Shown here: positions 32,347 to 44,656 of the stretch, in pieces
Position numbering within the stretch: the stretch's first letter is position 1
Layout of the letters: the number at the start of each line of letters is the position of its first letter
Assembly (NCBI GenBank): GCA_016946835.1
Contig: JACVTC010000048.1
Coordinates: forward strand, 1 to 64,000
DNA from: Neocallimastix lanati (nom. inval.)
Taxonomy: Eukaryota > Neocallimastigomycota > Neocallimastigomycetes > Neocallimastigales > Neocallimastigaceae
Direction: 5' to 3'
Length of the DNA stretch: 64,000 nt
Notes under the pieces: model-generated
Databases searched by the model: none
Told to the model about the DNA's origin: nothing
The model's input: only the letters and a program-made list of their open reading frames with translations
Made by a program: the position numbers and the translations under genes

Positions 32347-33540
32347 TTTTATTCTAACCAAAACTAAATCAAATTATTGAATTGATAATTATCTATAAAA
32401 TTAAAAATTCTAATTTTTTAGGAAAAAATCTATTTTAATTAAAACTTAATTTAAAAATATCTCTATACCAACTAAAAATTGAAAAGCTCGTGAGAAGAAA
32501 AATTTTATAATAAATTACACTTTAATTATAAACAAAATTCATCTTTTAAATAATTAAATAAATAAAAGTTTATTATAAAACCTATTTTATTTTCTTTAAA
32601 AACATTTTTATTTATTATTTTTTTTTTATGAGTGTTAATAATTTCAACAATTTTTCATAATTTTGAAATACTTAATTGGCACTTCCAACCCTATGTTGGA
32701 TCACGCCAATTATTAGAGCATTTCATTTTTGAAACGAGTCTGATAGAAATAGTATAAAATAATAAAAATACTATTTAAAAAAATTATTAATATATATTTA
32801 TTATTAAAAATTATTTTTATATAATGAATCTTAAAATATATTATTAAATATAATTCATTATTAAGAATTATTAAAATATATAATTAAATAATAATATTAA
32901 CGCTATTAAAATAATTTATGATCATATAGTAAAATTAGTTATATTAATTAGAATATAGGTTGAATGTTTAATTATAAGTTGAAATGTTATTGTTAATATA
33001 GTTTTAGATAATATTGAATAATATGAATTAATAGTTATAAGCGAAGAGTTATGAATATTTGTATTTATTAATTAGTTTAGCGTTTCGAGAAATAATACTT
33101 ATAAAATTAGTTTAAAATATAATAATGAAAATAATCAATAAATAAATATTTTTAAATATATAATTATAATAATAGGTATGTGTTTTTCATAATAAAACTA
33201 CTATATAAAATAATAAATAAAAATAATAAATAAATAAAAAGGAAATATAATTATTATAATATAATATTCTTGGAATAATTTTCTTTTGCATAAACGTTCA
33301 ACTAACATATACGGCATTTAATAAAATACTATATCATTTGGTACTAGATATAATAAAATATATGAAACGACTAGAAGACGTAAATGAAACCCGAAAAAAT
33401 AATAAAATAAAAATATATATAATACCTTTATTTTTATATATATAAAACTATAAATATTTAATAAGTAATTATAAAATAAGATCATTAATAATAATTACAA
33501 TAATAATGTAGTATTCGTTATTACAATGATGTAAATTCAT
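32347..33540. other. AT-rich DNA
   Basis: No gene, RNA or clear repeat seen. Confidence 0.6.
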
Positions 33541-33959
33541 GGTTGAAAGATTTTTAAAAGGTTATGAAAATATAAACAACCAAGAAAGACAATTTGTATA
33601 CTTAAAACATGGTGTTAAAGAAGAAATTAAAAAGTGTTATAAATTATTTAAAGAATAGAAATAATAAAAAATATCTTAATTTCTTGTAAAATTAAATAAT
33701 TTTACAAGAAATTAAGATTGCAATTAAAACTTATTTTAGATATCAAACCAGGTGACAAATGTTGGGAATTAAAAAAACATTTAAAATAAAATCTGGAGTA
33801 AACAATTAAACTATTTTATTTTTAAATATCTAGAGAAATATCAGGTGAAACGAATACTAAAAAAAAAAAATTTTTAAATTCGTGCTTTTATTAATCAATT
33901 AGTTAATTATATTACAAAATTAATAAATTAATTAATTAATAATTTATAAATTTTATTTT

Positions 33960-34970
33960 AATAAATTAAAACAAATTTTTTATAAAACATTTTTTACTTA
34001 TTATTAATTTTCAGTGTTGCCTATTGTTTTACTAATAAGTGCTTCACCACTTTACGTCAAGACTTGGATGTGAATTACAAAAAAGTTAACGTTGATGATT
34101 ATATTGAAGCAATTAAATCTAGAATTTATTCTTGTATGTTTAGTCTTAGAGAAAGAATGTCAGAATGTCAGAGTCTTGAAGATGCAATAAACCATTCTGA
34201 AAGAGCTGGAAAAATCGAGAAAATACTTATTATAACTGAAAATATAAGAATAACTCAAGAAATGGAAATTACTATATAAACACCTGTGGAAATAATTTAC
34301 TATCAGTTAAATAGTTTTAATGGTAATTTTTACTCAGTTTAACACGAATTCAAACAAACGATATAACACTGAAACTAAGAAAGAATATAAGGGAAATAAT
34401 AAATCTTAACAGAATAAATAAGAGAAAAAACAACAGCAAAAAAAAAAAAAAAAAAAAAGCTACATGGGACGAAATCTTATCTAAAGTGGAGACATCTTGA
34501 TGCGTGACGCGTATAAATATTATAATTTAGTAAAATATTATAGTTAAATTGTATGTAATAGCATGATTAACTATATAATAATTTATAATAATATATATTA
34601 ATTTTATTAAAGGGATTCTTGAAATATTATAAATTATAGAGTGAATTGTAGAATTCATAAAGTAGTTTAAAAGAATAAAATTATAATTTATAATAATAAT
34701 TATATATATTAATATATTGATGACATGTATATTAATTAGTAATGATAGTTTATAATTAGAAAAATATAAATTATTAATATTAAGAGTTTCTAATTATATT
34801 TGATGATAATAATGTATAATAATTGTATAACGAATAAATTAATAAACAAATAAAATAAGAAATCATTTAAATAGTTTAATATAGAATATTATTATTTAGT
34901 GTTATTATATTATATATTTATTAAAATATATTATCTTGTCAACTTTCCCTACTGTCAATCCTAAGTATAA
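33960..34970 (+). mobile_element. Relic gypsy element H: gag piece, polypurine tract, LTR start
   Basis: At 34064-34279 a gag-like piece (VNVDDYIEAIKSRIYS) resembles element A gag (VSVLDYIDALRNNEEA). At 34484-34497 an AAGTGGAGACATCT tract is followed by TGATGCGTGACGCG, a probable LTR start at 34498; its end is not certain (about 34970). No pol lies between them. Broken and old. Confidence 0.5.
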
Positions 34971-35059
34971 ATAAAATATTTAGGTACTTTAAGGCATAGT
35001 GAATCATCATTTGAATATTTAAAGATTTTCGAAAGAGATTATCTGGGTAATGAACGAAA

Positions 35060-35345
35060 AATGTCATGAATATTACTGGATTTATAATTGAAATTCAAAA
35101 GTAGATCAATCGAAATCATTTCGTTGTTGATAATTTAACAATTTTATTTTAAAATTCCTTTTTTTTTATTATAAAAATAAATACGAATTTAATTTAATTT
35201 AAACTAACCCTTAAGAAATTGACAAAAATAAATTAAAGAAAAAGATAACTACAAATAATGAAAATTTCCCATTAATTTAAAGCTAAAATTATATTCATTT
35301 GAATGTTACGCTGGAGATCTATAACATATATTAATTTTATTATGT
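35060..35345. repeat. Dispersed repeat X, copy 2
   Basis: Diverged copy of 30231-30880 with a shorter middle (TGTCATGAATATTACTGGAT; AACCCTTAAGAAATTGACAA). Confidence 0.45.
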
Positions 35346-35429
35346 TTGACTATTAATTTCTATATATAGTTAAATTTATTTTTAGTTGGATTGCTTTATA
35401 ATTGATTAGAAAGTTTATTTAAACCAAAT

Positions 35430-35680
35430 ATAAATTCAATCATAAAATTTACTAACATGTATAAATAAACCATGTAATTGAATCGGTATCGCACTAGTAT
35501 TACTATCAACGTAATTTGTATTAACAAAAATATTTTATTATTAAATAAAAAATAAATAATTAAAATAATAAATTATAAATATTTAGTGTAAACCTAACCT
35601 TTCTATTAAGGGATAGAGTAAATAGTGTTGTGCTATATTATTTTAAGTGTTGAATTAATATTATTTTATAGAGAATAATA
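35430..35680. repeat. Diverged piece of the 44.7-45.8 kb LTR family
   Basis: Shares blocks such as ACATGTATAAATAA and GCACTAGTATTACTATCAAC with the LTRs at 44657-45789 (GCACTAGCGTTACTATTAA). Relic. Confidence 0.5.
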
Positions 35681-35819
35681 AAACTTTTCTTTGTACAAAA
35701 AAGATTTGATAGAAAAACCTAGAAATTATTAACCTAAAAATAAAAATTTTATAATATTATCAATTTGTTTATTTAATAAAGTTTTTAAAACTTTATAAAA
35801 TAAAAAAAAAAAAAAATTT

Positions 35820-37200
35820 AATTATAGGTATATTAAAAAAAATTGTAATAAAGTATACTGTTTGTGTTTCTATTATATTTTAATATTATATACTAAAGTT
35901 AATCCTGTGGATTTGTATTATTCAAATTTTTCTTGGCTAGTTGGATTAGGGTAGGCTTTGTTTTTAAACCATCCTTTTAATATCTTTATTACTTCAGAAG
36001 GATGATTTGGCGTTTTTTGCTCATTATATTTCTAAATTTAAATGAAAATGAGCTATTAATTTTTTTAATTTTTTTTTATTTTATTTAAATTTTTTTTAAC
36101 TTTTAAATTAACTAACCTAATAAATAAGTTGAAATAATAAGAAGAAAATTAGTAATAAAAAATAAAAAAAAAAAACATTATTACTTCGATCTAAATATTT
36201 ATTTTTACATTTTTACTTTTTGAAAAAATATTTATAATTTTTTTAATTTTTTTTAATAGTTTATACATTTTTTATTTCAATATTTTCATTATTTTGAATG
36301 AATGATACTAGGGTTAGGGTATGAATACTTTGAATTTCTTTTTTCCTATTATCTTTCTTTGGAATTGGTTTTCTTAATATTTGAAACTAATCTATAGGTT
36401 TTCTAATTTTTCTTTTTTAAATTTTAATTAATGTTTTGCTTTGTATACTCTCTTTCTTTTACTTTCGAAGTATTAGAAGGTAAAGTGAAGGGTATGATAT
36501 CTTTTAGATTAACAGTTAATAGAGCAAATATCTTTTTTTTTTAAATCAGTATCATTGCAAAAAATATTAGGAATATTCATTATATTATTTAATAGTTTAG
36601 TATGATCAAGTGCTTTATTTATACCTGTAACAGTTACAGAAAGGAATCGGTGCTTTTTATTGTAACTGAAAGAGAGGGTGTTTAACACATCAGATCAGTG
36701 TAATTTAAAAAAAAAAAAGTAATTTGAAAATTTGTTTTTATGGAAATAAGTTCTATTAATATTTAAAAATTTAATAAAATATTATTTAATTAACAGATAT
36801 AATATTACAAATTACTTGTAAGTTATTTAATAAATTAATTACGTTTTAATTAATTAAAAGTAATTAGGTAGTTAGGGTTAGGACTATTTATTAAAAGTAA
36901 TTAACTTAAATCTTAATTTATTAACTTACAAGTAATTTAATTTCTTTATCAGCAATAGGAGAAGAGGATAGAGATTGAATTATGTCGGAGGAATGATTTA
37001 TTTCATTGGAATCATTATTTTTTAAGGATACATCAATTCTAAAGTCATTTTTCCTTTGTATTTCTTTCAAAGAATTTTAGGATTTATTTTCAAAATTTAT
37101 ATTATATAATCATAAAGCCAATGGTCATGAATGGCTCTGACTTTACCGTGTTAAGGTTCAGGGAAAATTGTATAATTAGGAATAGTAAAACAATACAAAT
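35820..37200 (-). pseudogene. Decayed host TALE-type homeobox gene
   Basis: On the minus strand 35920-36025 reads KYNEQKTPNHPSEVIKI, then LKGWFKNKAYPNPTSQEKFE, a stop (TAA at 35918-35920) and YKSTGLTLV. This matches helix 1, the Pro-rich three-residue loop and helix 2 of TALE homeodomains (W-F, YP.PTS.EK, TGLT). A helix-3-like but damaged stretch follows further on. Upstream in transcription order lie other coding-like pieces: IFALLTVNLKDIIPFTLPSN near 36540-36450, and a Ser/Asn-rich piece ending in a GTAAGT donor at 36929-36924. HGKVRAIHDHWLYDYII lies near 37140-37090 just after an in-frame stop. Several in-frame stops argue for a pseudogene. Exon limits are guesses. Homeodomain similarity is by eye only. 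Confidence 0.45.
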
Positions 37201-38160
37201 CATTATATATAACCCCTATCATTATTCTGGAAGAGAAAATCATTGAAAGTTCTAATCCTTATAATTTAAAAAAAATCTCAACTGTATGAGATATTTTTGA
37301 GATGTAAAATTGAAATCTTGAAATTGCAAGAGTGAGATTTAAAATTACAATTTTAGTTGAAAATAGAAAATAATGAGTTATTTAACACTTAAACAAAATG
37401 AAAATTAACTCTGTTTGTTGAAATAATAATAATTGGCTTGATAAATTAATGATAACAATACAAAAATAGTTTTTTAATAACTTCAATAAAGAATTTGTTA
37501 ATAGAATTATTAGGGTTAGGTAACCCTAAGATTTTATATTGAATTCAATATTAAGATACAGTAAAGATATTATAATAATTTTGTACAAATAAGCGAAAAT
37601 TGCCATAAGAAGAATATCTCATTTGAATTGAAATATAATTAATCTTAAACCTTAGTAAACAGTTAAATTTAAAACTTTTTTTATTATAATAGATTTAATT
37701 TATAATATAATAAATTTTAAATTCAAGAAAAAACGAAAATTCTATTACCACAATTGATATATGATATTTATAAAGCATCAATATCAATATTTATTTTATT
37801 TTATATAGACGATAACAGTAGGGAGTAATTGACAAATATATTCTAATATTATATAGAATATACACAGTAATAATACCCAATCTTTAATATTTATTTTATT
37901 TATTTATTATTATTCATCAATATAAAATATTTATTAACTAGTTAAAATATAATAAAATCATTCAATAAAACATTATAAATCACTAAAATCTCTCATATAA
38001 TTAATATAAACTATATATAAAACTAAACTATATTAATAAATATGCTTATGGGTTAAATTATTAATAAAAATAAAATTATATAAAAGAACTGTTCTTAGAA
38101 ATATTATTTACTAACTATATATATTATTACTAAATTATCCAATAATATTTCATTAAATAA
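37201..38160. other. AT-rich DNA
   Basis: No gene supported. The first part may hold further decayed exons of the homeobox gene. Confidence 0.4.
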
Positions 38161-38185
38161 TTTCTAACCTAACCTTTACTAAATT

Positions 38186-38467
38186 ATGGTTTTTATGATA
38201 GTACCGGATCATCCTTACATTAAAATTCAACGAAGGAGGGTCGGTGTAACACTCGCCCGTCCGCCTCCAGAGCGGAAGGTTAAGTATTCGAAGATAAAGC
38301 TAGAAAGGAAGTTAAAATCTACAGCAAGAATAACTAACCTTATAAATCAGGTTATAGAAAACCAGAAAATTAGAGATACGGTATACGAATTAACCAGACA
38401 ATTCTACCATAAAAGAAGTATAGAATATATTGGCGATTACTATGATTATTTGATCGATGATAGGTGA
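38186..38467 (+). CDS. Unrecognised basic 93-aa ORF
   Basis: True ATG start; MVFMIVPDHPYIKIQRRRVG, a Pro-rich turn, then a Lys/Arg-rich helical-looking half ending YIGDYYDYLIDDR. I recognise no domain. It opens a 0.7-kb stretch (about 38160-38865) visibly richer in G and C than its surroundings that ends in a short A run. It could be a small host gene, a leader or gag-start piece of an unfamiliar element, or chance coding in a structured RNA. Confidence 0.35.
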   Translation: MVFMIVPDHPYIKIQRRRVGVTLARPPPERKVKYSKIKLERKLKSTARITNLINQVIENQKIRDTVYELTRQFYHKRSIEYIGDYYDYLIDDR

Positions 38468-38865
38468 GCAGATTAAGATCAAAAACCAAAAGAATAAAAT
38501 TATCGATAATCCTACGGAAAAGATAAGCTTGAAAATAATTCGAAAAGGGAACAAACTGCTATGGTTGCAAGAGAACTCAGTAGAGGAAACTAAGAAAAGT
38601 GGGGCTTGAAAAGTTGTTAACTAAAGTCAAGAGTTTGTCACCTACTTTAGTAATCATTGTTTCAGGTCAGCATAGATAGAAAAAAGCCTAGTACGCTTCC
38701 TCCAAGGACTCACAACCAAAAGAGACAAAAAAGCACGGTTTCTCGGCTTTAACCCCACTTGCGTAAACCGAACAGAACGAGTTTAGTTTTCCGACGAAAA
38801 TTTTTTCAAGAAAATAACACGGTGAGAATTGTTAAGTGTTACTGAGACTTTAAGATCATAAAAAA
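38468..38865. other. GC-richer island downstream of the 93-aa ORF
   Basis: Non-repetitive sequence with far fewer A/T runs than its surroundings, ending with an A run followed by a T run near 38870. All frames carry stops. Not identified as rRNA, tRNA or a known element. Confidence 0.4.
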
Positions 38866-39340
38866 AAATTTTTTTTTTTTTACGTTTTTGGTTTATTTTT
38901 AATACCATTATACAACTTTTACAACAATTTAGTAATTACCTCTATATATCTAATTGGGGATTGATTAGTTCATTATGTGTTCCTTTTTTATCACCTGATT
39001 AAACCACTTGTCATTACAGAAAATATCTAACGGCTTATTACGCAGTAAGCTCAGTGTGAAGTTTATTTGGAGTATGGGATGACCAAATAAAACTAATGTT
39101 CATTTATTATGACAACCACAACACACACACATACTGATAACAAAAAACTATAAAATTTTTTTTGGATTATGATGATAATAATATAAGAATAAAAGATATT
39201 TTTTTTAAAAAATTTTGATTTAATAATTTTTTTTTTTATTTTACAAGGGTTCCATGGTAGATTACGAGGATTACAATTTTTCAATTACCCATATGTTTTC
39301 CTTTAGAATTTTTATATTTAAATTTTCTTGTAAAATTAAA
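38866..39340. other. Intergenic DNA
   Basis: Mixed sequence with a TG/CA microsatellite near 39117-39131. No gene seen. Confidence 0.5.
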
Positions 39341-39880
39341 CTATAATTAATTGTTAAGAAGTTTAATAATTTTATAGAATTATTGAATTAAATTTATATC
39401 AATAGTTTATTTTTGTTTTAATTTTTATAAATATAATAATATAATATTTAAATTTAATTTAAAATAAAAAAATTATAAAATAAATATATAGAAAATAGTT
39501 TTATTACTTTCTTTGACATGTTTTAAGTTTAATAAAAACATATTTAAAGATTAATATAAGCAATTTAATAATCCATAATTATTTCAAATAATATATTGTA
39601 ATTATTTTCAAGAATAGAATAAAATTTTATAATATTTAATAATTTTTATAGTAAATTTTATAATTAATAATTTTTAATAATAAATTTTTATAATATTTAA
39701 TAAGTTTAATTAATAATCTTAATAAAATTTTTATAATATCTTGTTTATAAAAAAGTATATAGTTTTTAATAATAAAATTTTACAATAATAGTATATTAAT
39801 ATATAATTATTTTTTAATAATATAAGTAATAATTATATTTGATTTTAAAATTATTTATAAAATTTAATTTATGACAAAAT
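39340..39880 (-). repeat. Relic LTR of the G family (minus)
   Basis: Reverse complement of blocks in LTR G (AAAATAGTTTTATTACTTTC against GAAAATAGTAAAAACTATTT; runs of AATAATTTTTATAA). Ends not resolved. Confidence 0.45.
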
Positions 39881-39895
39881 AAATTATTTTCATAA

Positions 39896-40730
39896 CTGTA
39901 ATGCTAACATTAAAATAGATGTAAAAGAAAATACTAAAATAGATTACAATAACAAGACACAATAAATTTTATTTTATTAAAAAAATATTTTTATTAAAAA
40001 TATATTTTATTAATATTTAATAGTTGTTTGTTAAAAATAACAATTACATCGAGAAAAAAATGTGAAAAGTATCTTCTATTTATACTTTTCCTAAATACAT
40101 TGATAATATATTATTTTATTTAAATTACATATATTTTAATATAAAACTATCCTAATGAATTTTATTAAATAATAAAATTATATAATATAGCTAAATTTAG
40201 AAAAATATAATTATTAACTAAACTAAATACTAAATAATTAAAATTAAGTACATTTATTATCTATTTATTATTTTAATATTATAAGTAAAGTCTTTATTTA
40301 TTTTCGATTTAAAAACAATGTTAAAGGAGTCATGATTAAATTTTGAAACTTAATTTTCACAAAATAAATTATTAATTTATTTTGTTTTAAACTTTAATTA
40401 ATTCATTTAAATTATTTTACAACAATAATTTTCTCAGAATTAAATTTTATAAAAATTATTACATTAAAAATTTATCTTGTGGTTTAAAGAATATAATTCA
40501 AAAATTTAGTTCATATGATTTATTTACTTTGCTTATTATTTTATAAATCAAAGAATAATTTACATTTTTGAATTACACAAGAAAAATTTTTAATTTAAAA
40601 TGTGATTGGGATAATCACATCTTTACAATAGATTACAATAACTTTGAGATAAAAATTTTTTTTATAAAATTATTAATTTTAAAGTCTTTTTTTTAATGGT
40701 TATTGTAATCTATTTTAGTGTTAGCGTTAC
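39896..40730. repeat. 0.84-kb unit with 25-bp inverted ends
   Basis: Left end GTAATGCTAACATTAAAATAG (39898-39918) is the inverted copy, with two mismatches, of CTATTTTAGTGTTAGCGTTAC (40710-40730). The inner motif ATAGATTACAATAAC occurs directly at about 39940 and 40628. A relic element-D-family LTR fills most of the space. Either a TIR-bearing MITE invaded by an LTR, or a rearranged flank. Confidence 0.4.
39955..40627 (-). repeat. Relic solo LTR, element D family (minus)
   Basis: Shares AATAACAATTACATCGA, the long AT-rich middle, the TGTGATTGGGATAA-like block and the terminal CATCTTTACA with element D LTRs (in D: TATGATTGGGAAA and ATATCTTTACA). Clearly diverged, so old. Confidence 0.6.
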
Positions 40731-40735
40731 AATAA

Positions 40736-41187
40736 CAATTACCTTCTATTTAACAAACGTAATAATAACTTGGAATCTACTAGATGAAGATTTTTTTTGG
40801 TCTACCATTTAGGAACCAATATTTAACAAATTATAAATTGGAAAATTGATATAAAAAGAGAAATAAAATAATTAGTTTTAGAAACTATTACATATAGTTT
40901 TAATAGCTAAGTAATCATAAAATTAAATTATAATAAATTAAATAAATTAAATAAATAAATAAATAATTAAATATGTATTAAAATAAATAATTAAACAAAA
41001 TTATATAATGAACTAAAATATTTAAATACATAATAAAATGAAGTTATTATGATAAATATAAATATTAAAATCTAAATTATTATATAATATATAAGAAACG
41101 AGGATATATCACTTTCAGAACTCTATATTATGAATGAAGATATATTCCTGTACGTTTCAAAATGCTATGGTTTGGGGTTATATAAGA
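40736..41187. other. AT-rich DNA
   Basis: No gene seen. Confidence 0.5.
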
Positions 41188-41914
41188 TGATATGAAATGA
41201 AAATAAAAACCTTAATTATTAATAAATTATTTTATTAATAATTACATAAAAATAAACCAATTAATCACTTGATTAATTATCATCATATGATATATAAAAT
41301 GATCTAGAAATAATGTGATATAAGATAAATTTATGTAACAACATAAATTCTCTAAAAATACATAAAATTAATGTAAACATAAAATTTATAATATAAATTT
41401 TATGTTATGTAAATGTGTAAATAATTTATAAATTAATTAAGTTTTATTTTATTTCATTTTAATTATTTTTATTATATTTTTATTATATTTTTATATGTTC
41501 TAATTATTATAAATATTTTATTATTTATATTATACTTTTTATAATATTCAACTAAATATTTCTTATTATTTTAAAATAGTTTATAATAAAAGAGTATTAT
41601 ATAAAGAATACCTTTTTCTTTATATTTATTCTTTGTAATTTTGCAGTTTTGCAAATTGCCATTCATGCAATTCAAGTATTTAAAATTATAATAATAAAAA
41701 TTGCCAAATAAATATATTTTATTAGTAAAATTAGTTTAATGATATTTAATATGAATTTATAAAAATTATTAGTTAATTAAATAAATTTAAATTATAAAAT
41801 AAATAAATAAATATTTAATAAATAAGTAAATAAAATTATATTATATTAATAAATTTCATAAGTAATTTATATAACTTCTCCCAGTAAGAGACTGAACCAA
41901 GGCATACTTTATCA
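41188..41914 (+). repeat. 5' LTR of element E
   Basis: Starts TGATATGAAATGAAA (compare B: TGATATAAAATGAAA) and ends GCATACTTTATCA two bases before the primer site. Confidence 0.6.
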
Positions 41915-41916
41915 AA

Positions 41917-41931
41917 TGGTGGAGATATCGG
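41917..41931 (+). other. Primer binding site, element E
   Basis: TGGTGGAGATATCGG, the same 15 bases as in element A. Confidence 0.75.
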
Positions 41932-42675
41932 TTCTCTTTGGAGGGGAAGATTTTATAATTATTTTACAATAATTATTAAAAAAAAAATAAAATAATATAA
42001 AAATAAAAATATATAATTTCTAAATTTCTTAAAAATTTATATTTCAAAAATTTAAAAATTAATTTTAAAAATTAGTTTTATTAAATTTTTTTTAGTATTT
42101 ATATATATAAATATATCTTAATATATATTTATATAATTTATATAAAAATTGATTAAATAGTCTTATATATAAATATATTGTAATATATATTTATATAATT
42201 TTATTAAAAGAGTTGATTATATCTTATTATATATATAAATATATTGTAATATATATTTATATATATTATTAAAAAAAATTTTTTTTATTATTGTGGCGTT
42301 GCTAATAGAAATATACTTTTCTTATTAGTAACTAATTAACAAAGTATCTCAGCATAGACAAGTCGTGTTGATTCTCACCAGGGGCATATTAGGCAGTAAT
42401 AACAAGATCCTGAAGCACGTGACGGAACATAGATCGTGTGAATAAGGTGACGGAACCGTTATTATTGTGCGAAAGACCCTAATCAATACATCTATTATAG
42501 TTACTTTGGTCGGAATTGGTACTAATAATAACAACACCATAATAATTATTATTAAATATATTATAATATAGTATATATATTGAATTTTAAAATAAGAATA
42601 TTATTCTAAATTTAAATAAATTTACATAAAGTATTATTAAATCACCTGACTACAAATAGTCTATATTGAAGTAAA

Positions 42676-43686
42676 GTGGCTTCGTTTGAAATATATTTAA
42701 AAAAATTAATTGAATTAAGAAATAAGAAAAAAATGCAAGAATTCAATGATAATATGATAAGGCAGTATCGCCTCATGTCCTTACAAGGTATCATTACCAT
42801 TAACGATAAAGACCATAACGTAGAAGAATGGTACAATCAATTTGTGGTTTGGAATCGAGTTCAAGGTTTTAAACAACCACGTAACTATTTTGACTGGTGC
42901 TTAATGAAAGTACAAGGCGAAGGGGCCAAAAATATCACGGCAGCTGTAAAAATAAATTGTCTAGGTGAACAAGAATTTCCTTCATTAGAAGAGATGAAGG
43001 AAATACTACTTAAAACTTACAAAATGAAAAGAAATCCAGAAGATATCATCAATGAACTGAAATCAATGAAAATAAATAAAAACGATGATATCATAAAATT
43101 CAACCAGAAATACACTGAATTATATAATAAGTTGGATGATAAATTCAAACTTAGGTTATTCACCAGTGATTACCTAGATGCCATAATAAATAAAGTTTCG
43201 GTGTGGCGCAATATTAAATTGGAAACTAAAAATAAAGATATCACTATAGAAGAAGCTTTGGAAGCAGCTGAGTTCTACGATAAATTAGAAGTTGAATTAA
43301 GAATTAAAACTCAGAATAATAATGGGTTCTCTAAAAATAAAATTAACAAAAATACTAATTTTAATAAAAATCCTAAATTTAATAATAACAATAATATAAA
43401 TAATTCCAATAATAATCATAATAATTATAATAATTATAATAATTTAAACTAGTCTAATTTTAACAATAAACAAAAAGTTTCTTTTTGTAAGTTCTGTCAC
43501 GAAAAAGGCCATTCAATTTCCGATTGTGCAGGATTTACACAATACAAATTTCTAAAACGTAATGATTTCGGGGCTAATGAAAATAATACTTTTCATAATT
43601 CCAACCGCAGTTTTTATAATTCTAATTACCCAATGAATAATAGCAATTTTAATAATTTTAATTATGATACTAAAAATTATTATTAA
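42676..43686 (+). pseudogene. gag, element E (broken)
   Basis: A capsid-like region (VEEWYNQFVVWNRVQGFKQP; FPSLEEMKEILLKTYKMKRN; then DIIKFNQKYTELYNKLDDKF) parallels element A gag. An Asn-rich linker and a knuckle CKFCHEKGHSISDC near 43490 follow. About one break. No slippery heptamer is seen at its end. Confidence 0.7.
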
Positions 43687-43690
43687 ATTG

Positions 43691-44301
43691 AGAAAAATAA
43701 AATAGTAAATTTATGCTTATCTAAATATTGAAGAGTTTATTATAACTTGATTATAATAAACAAATACCAAAAGTTACACCAATTCGTTACGAGGAAAATT
43801 TTTTATTTATTTTATTTTTTATTTTAAAATTTATTTTATTATTAAACTATCTTTATTAAATAAGAAATATAAATATTTAATTTTGTTATTATTATATTAT
43901 AATTGTTATATTATAATCATTATAATAATAACTCTTGATTTCTCAAAGAGAACTCAAGAGCCTTATTTATTTTTTTTTGAAAAATAAGGTTAAATTAAAA
44001 AAAGTGTTTTCTAATCTTAACAAATCTCTTATCTAGGAAAAGATTAGAGAGAAAAACCTAGATAAGATTTTTGATCGATATTCTATTCATATCGATCATC
44101 GTATCATTTAGGTAAAACCAATTACTTTTAAGAAGTGATTAGGAAAAACCCTAATTAACCGATTTGCTAATCTAATCTAATTGATCGAAAATAAAAGAAT
44201 AAAATAATAAAAGATATTTCAATCATAAAATCATAAATTTACAAATAAGGAAAATAACATATTAATAATATTAATCAACAAAAATACGGAATACATTATT
44301 A
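43691..44301. other. AT-rich DNA after element E gag
   Basis: Short inverted pieces (TCTTATCTAGGAAAAGATTA and AAACCTAGATAAGATT, 44029-44070). No coding sequence supported. Confidence 0.4.
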
Positions 44302-44407
44302 AATACATAATAGAATACATAATAGAATACATAATAGAATACATAATAGAATACATAATAGAATACATAATAGAATACATAATAGAATACATAATAGAAT
44401 ACATAAT
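44302..44407 (+). repeat. 12-bp tandem repeat
   Basis: About nine near-perfect copies of AATACATAATAG. Confidence 0.85.
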
Positions 44408-44656
44408 GTATTTGTTTACAATTTAATTAAATAAGCTAAGACATAAATTTAATAATTAAATGTATAATTAAATAAATTTTAATTATTTATAAATGTATAA
44501 ATAATAATTAAATAATTTTTGTTATATTAAATTAATGAATATCTAAAATTGAATTAAATAAATTATTAATAATATTTAAATGAATAAATATAACTTAACT
44601 AAGATAATATAATTATTTTATTTAAAAATAATTATTGATTCTTACACATACCAAAA

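Larger units (their letters stand above)
41188..43690 (+). mobile_element. Gypsy element E: 5' LTR, leader and gag only; broken
   Basis: A 5' LTR (41188-41914), a tRNA-type primer site (41917-41931), a 0.75-kb leader with a GC-richer part (42290-42540) and gag with a zinc knuckle. No pol and no matching 3' LTR were found to the right, where other repeats follow. Broken fossil, related to B by LTR start and to A by primer site. Confidence 0.65.

Noticed and set aside
36305-37525. GGGTTAGGG / TTAGGGTTAGG motifs at 36310, 36873 and 37509, resembling telomere repeats
   Set aside because: Only one or two units each. On the minus strand the first two read as Asn-Pro codons within the decayed homeobox-like coding stretch, so they are not a telomere or an interstitial array.
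38186-38865. Ribosomal RNA fragment
   Set aside because: The GC-richer island made me look for conserved rRNA cores, but none of the universal segments I know is present.
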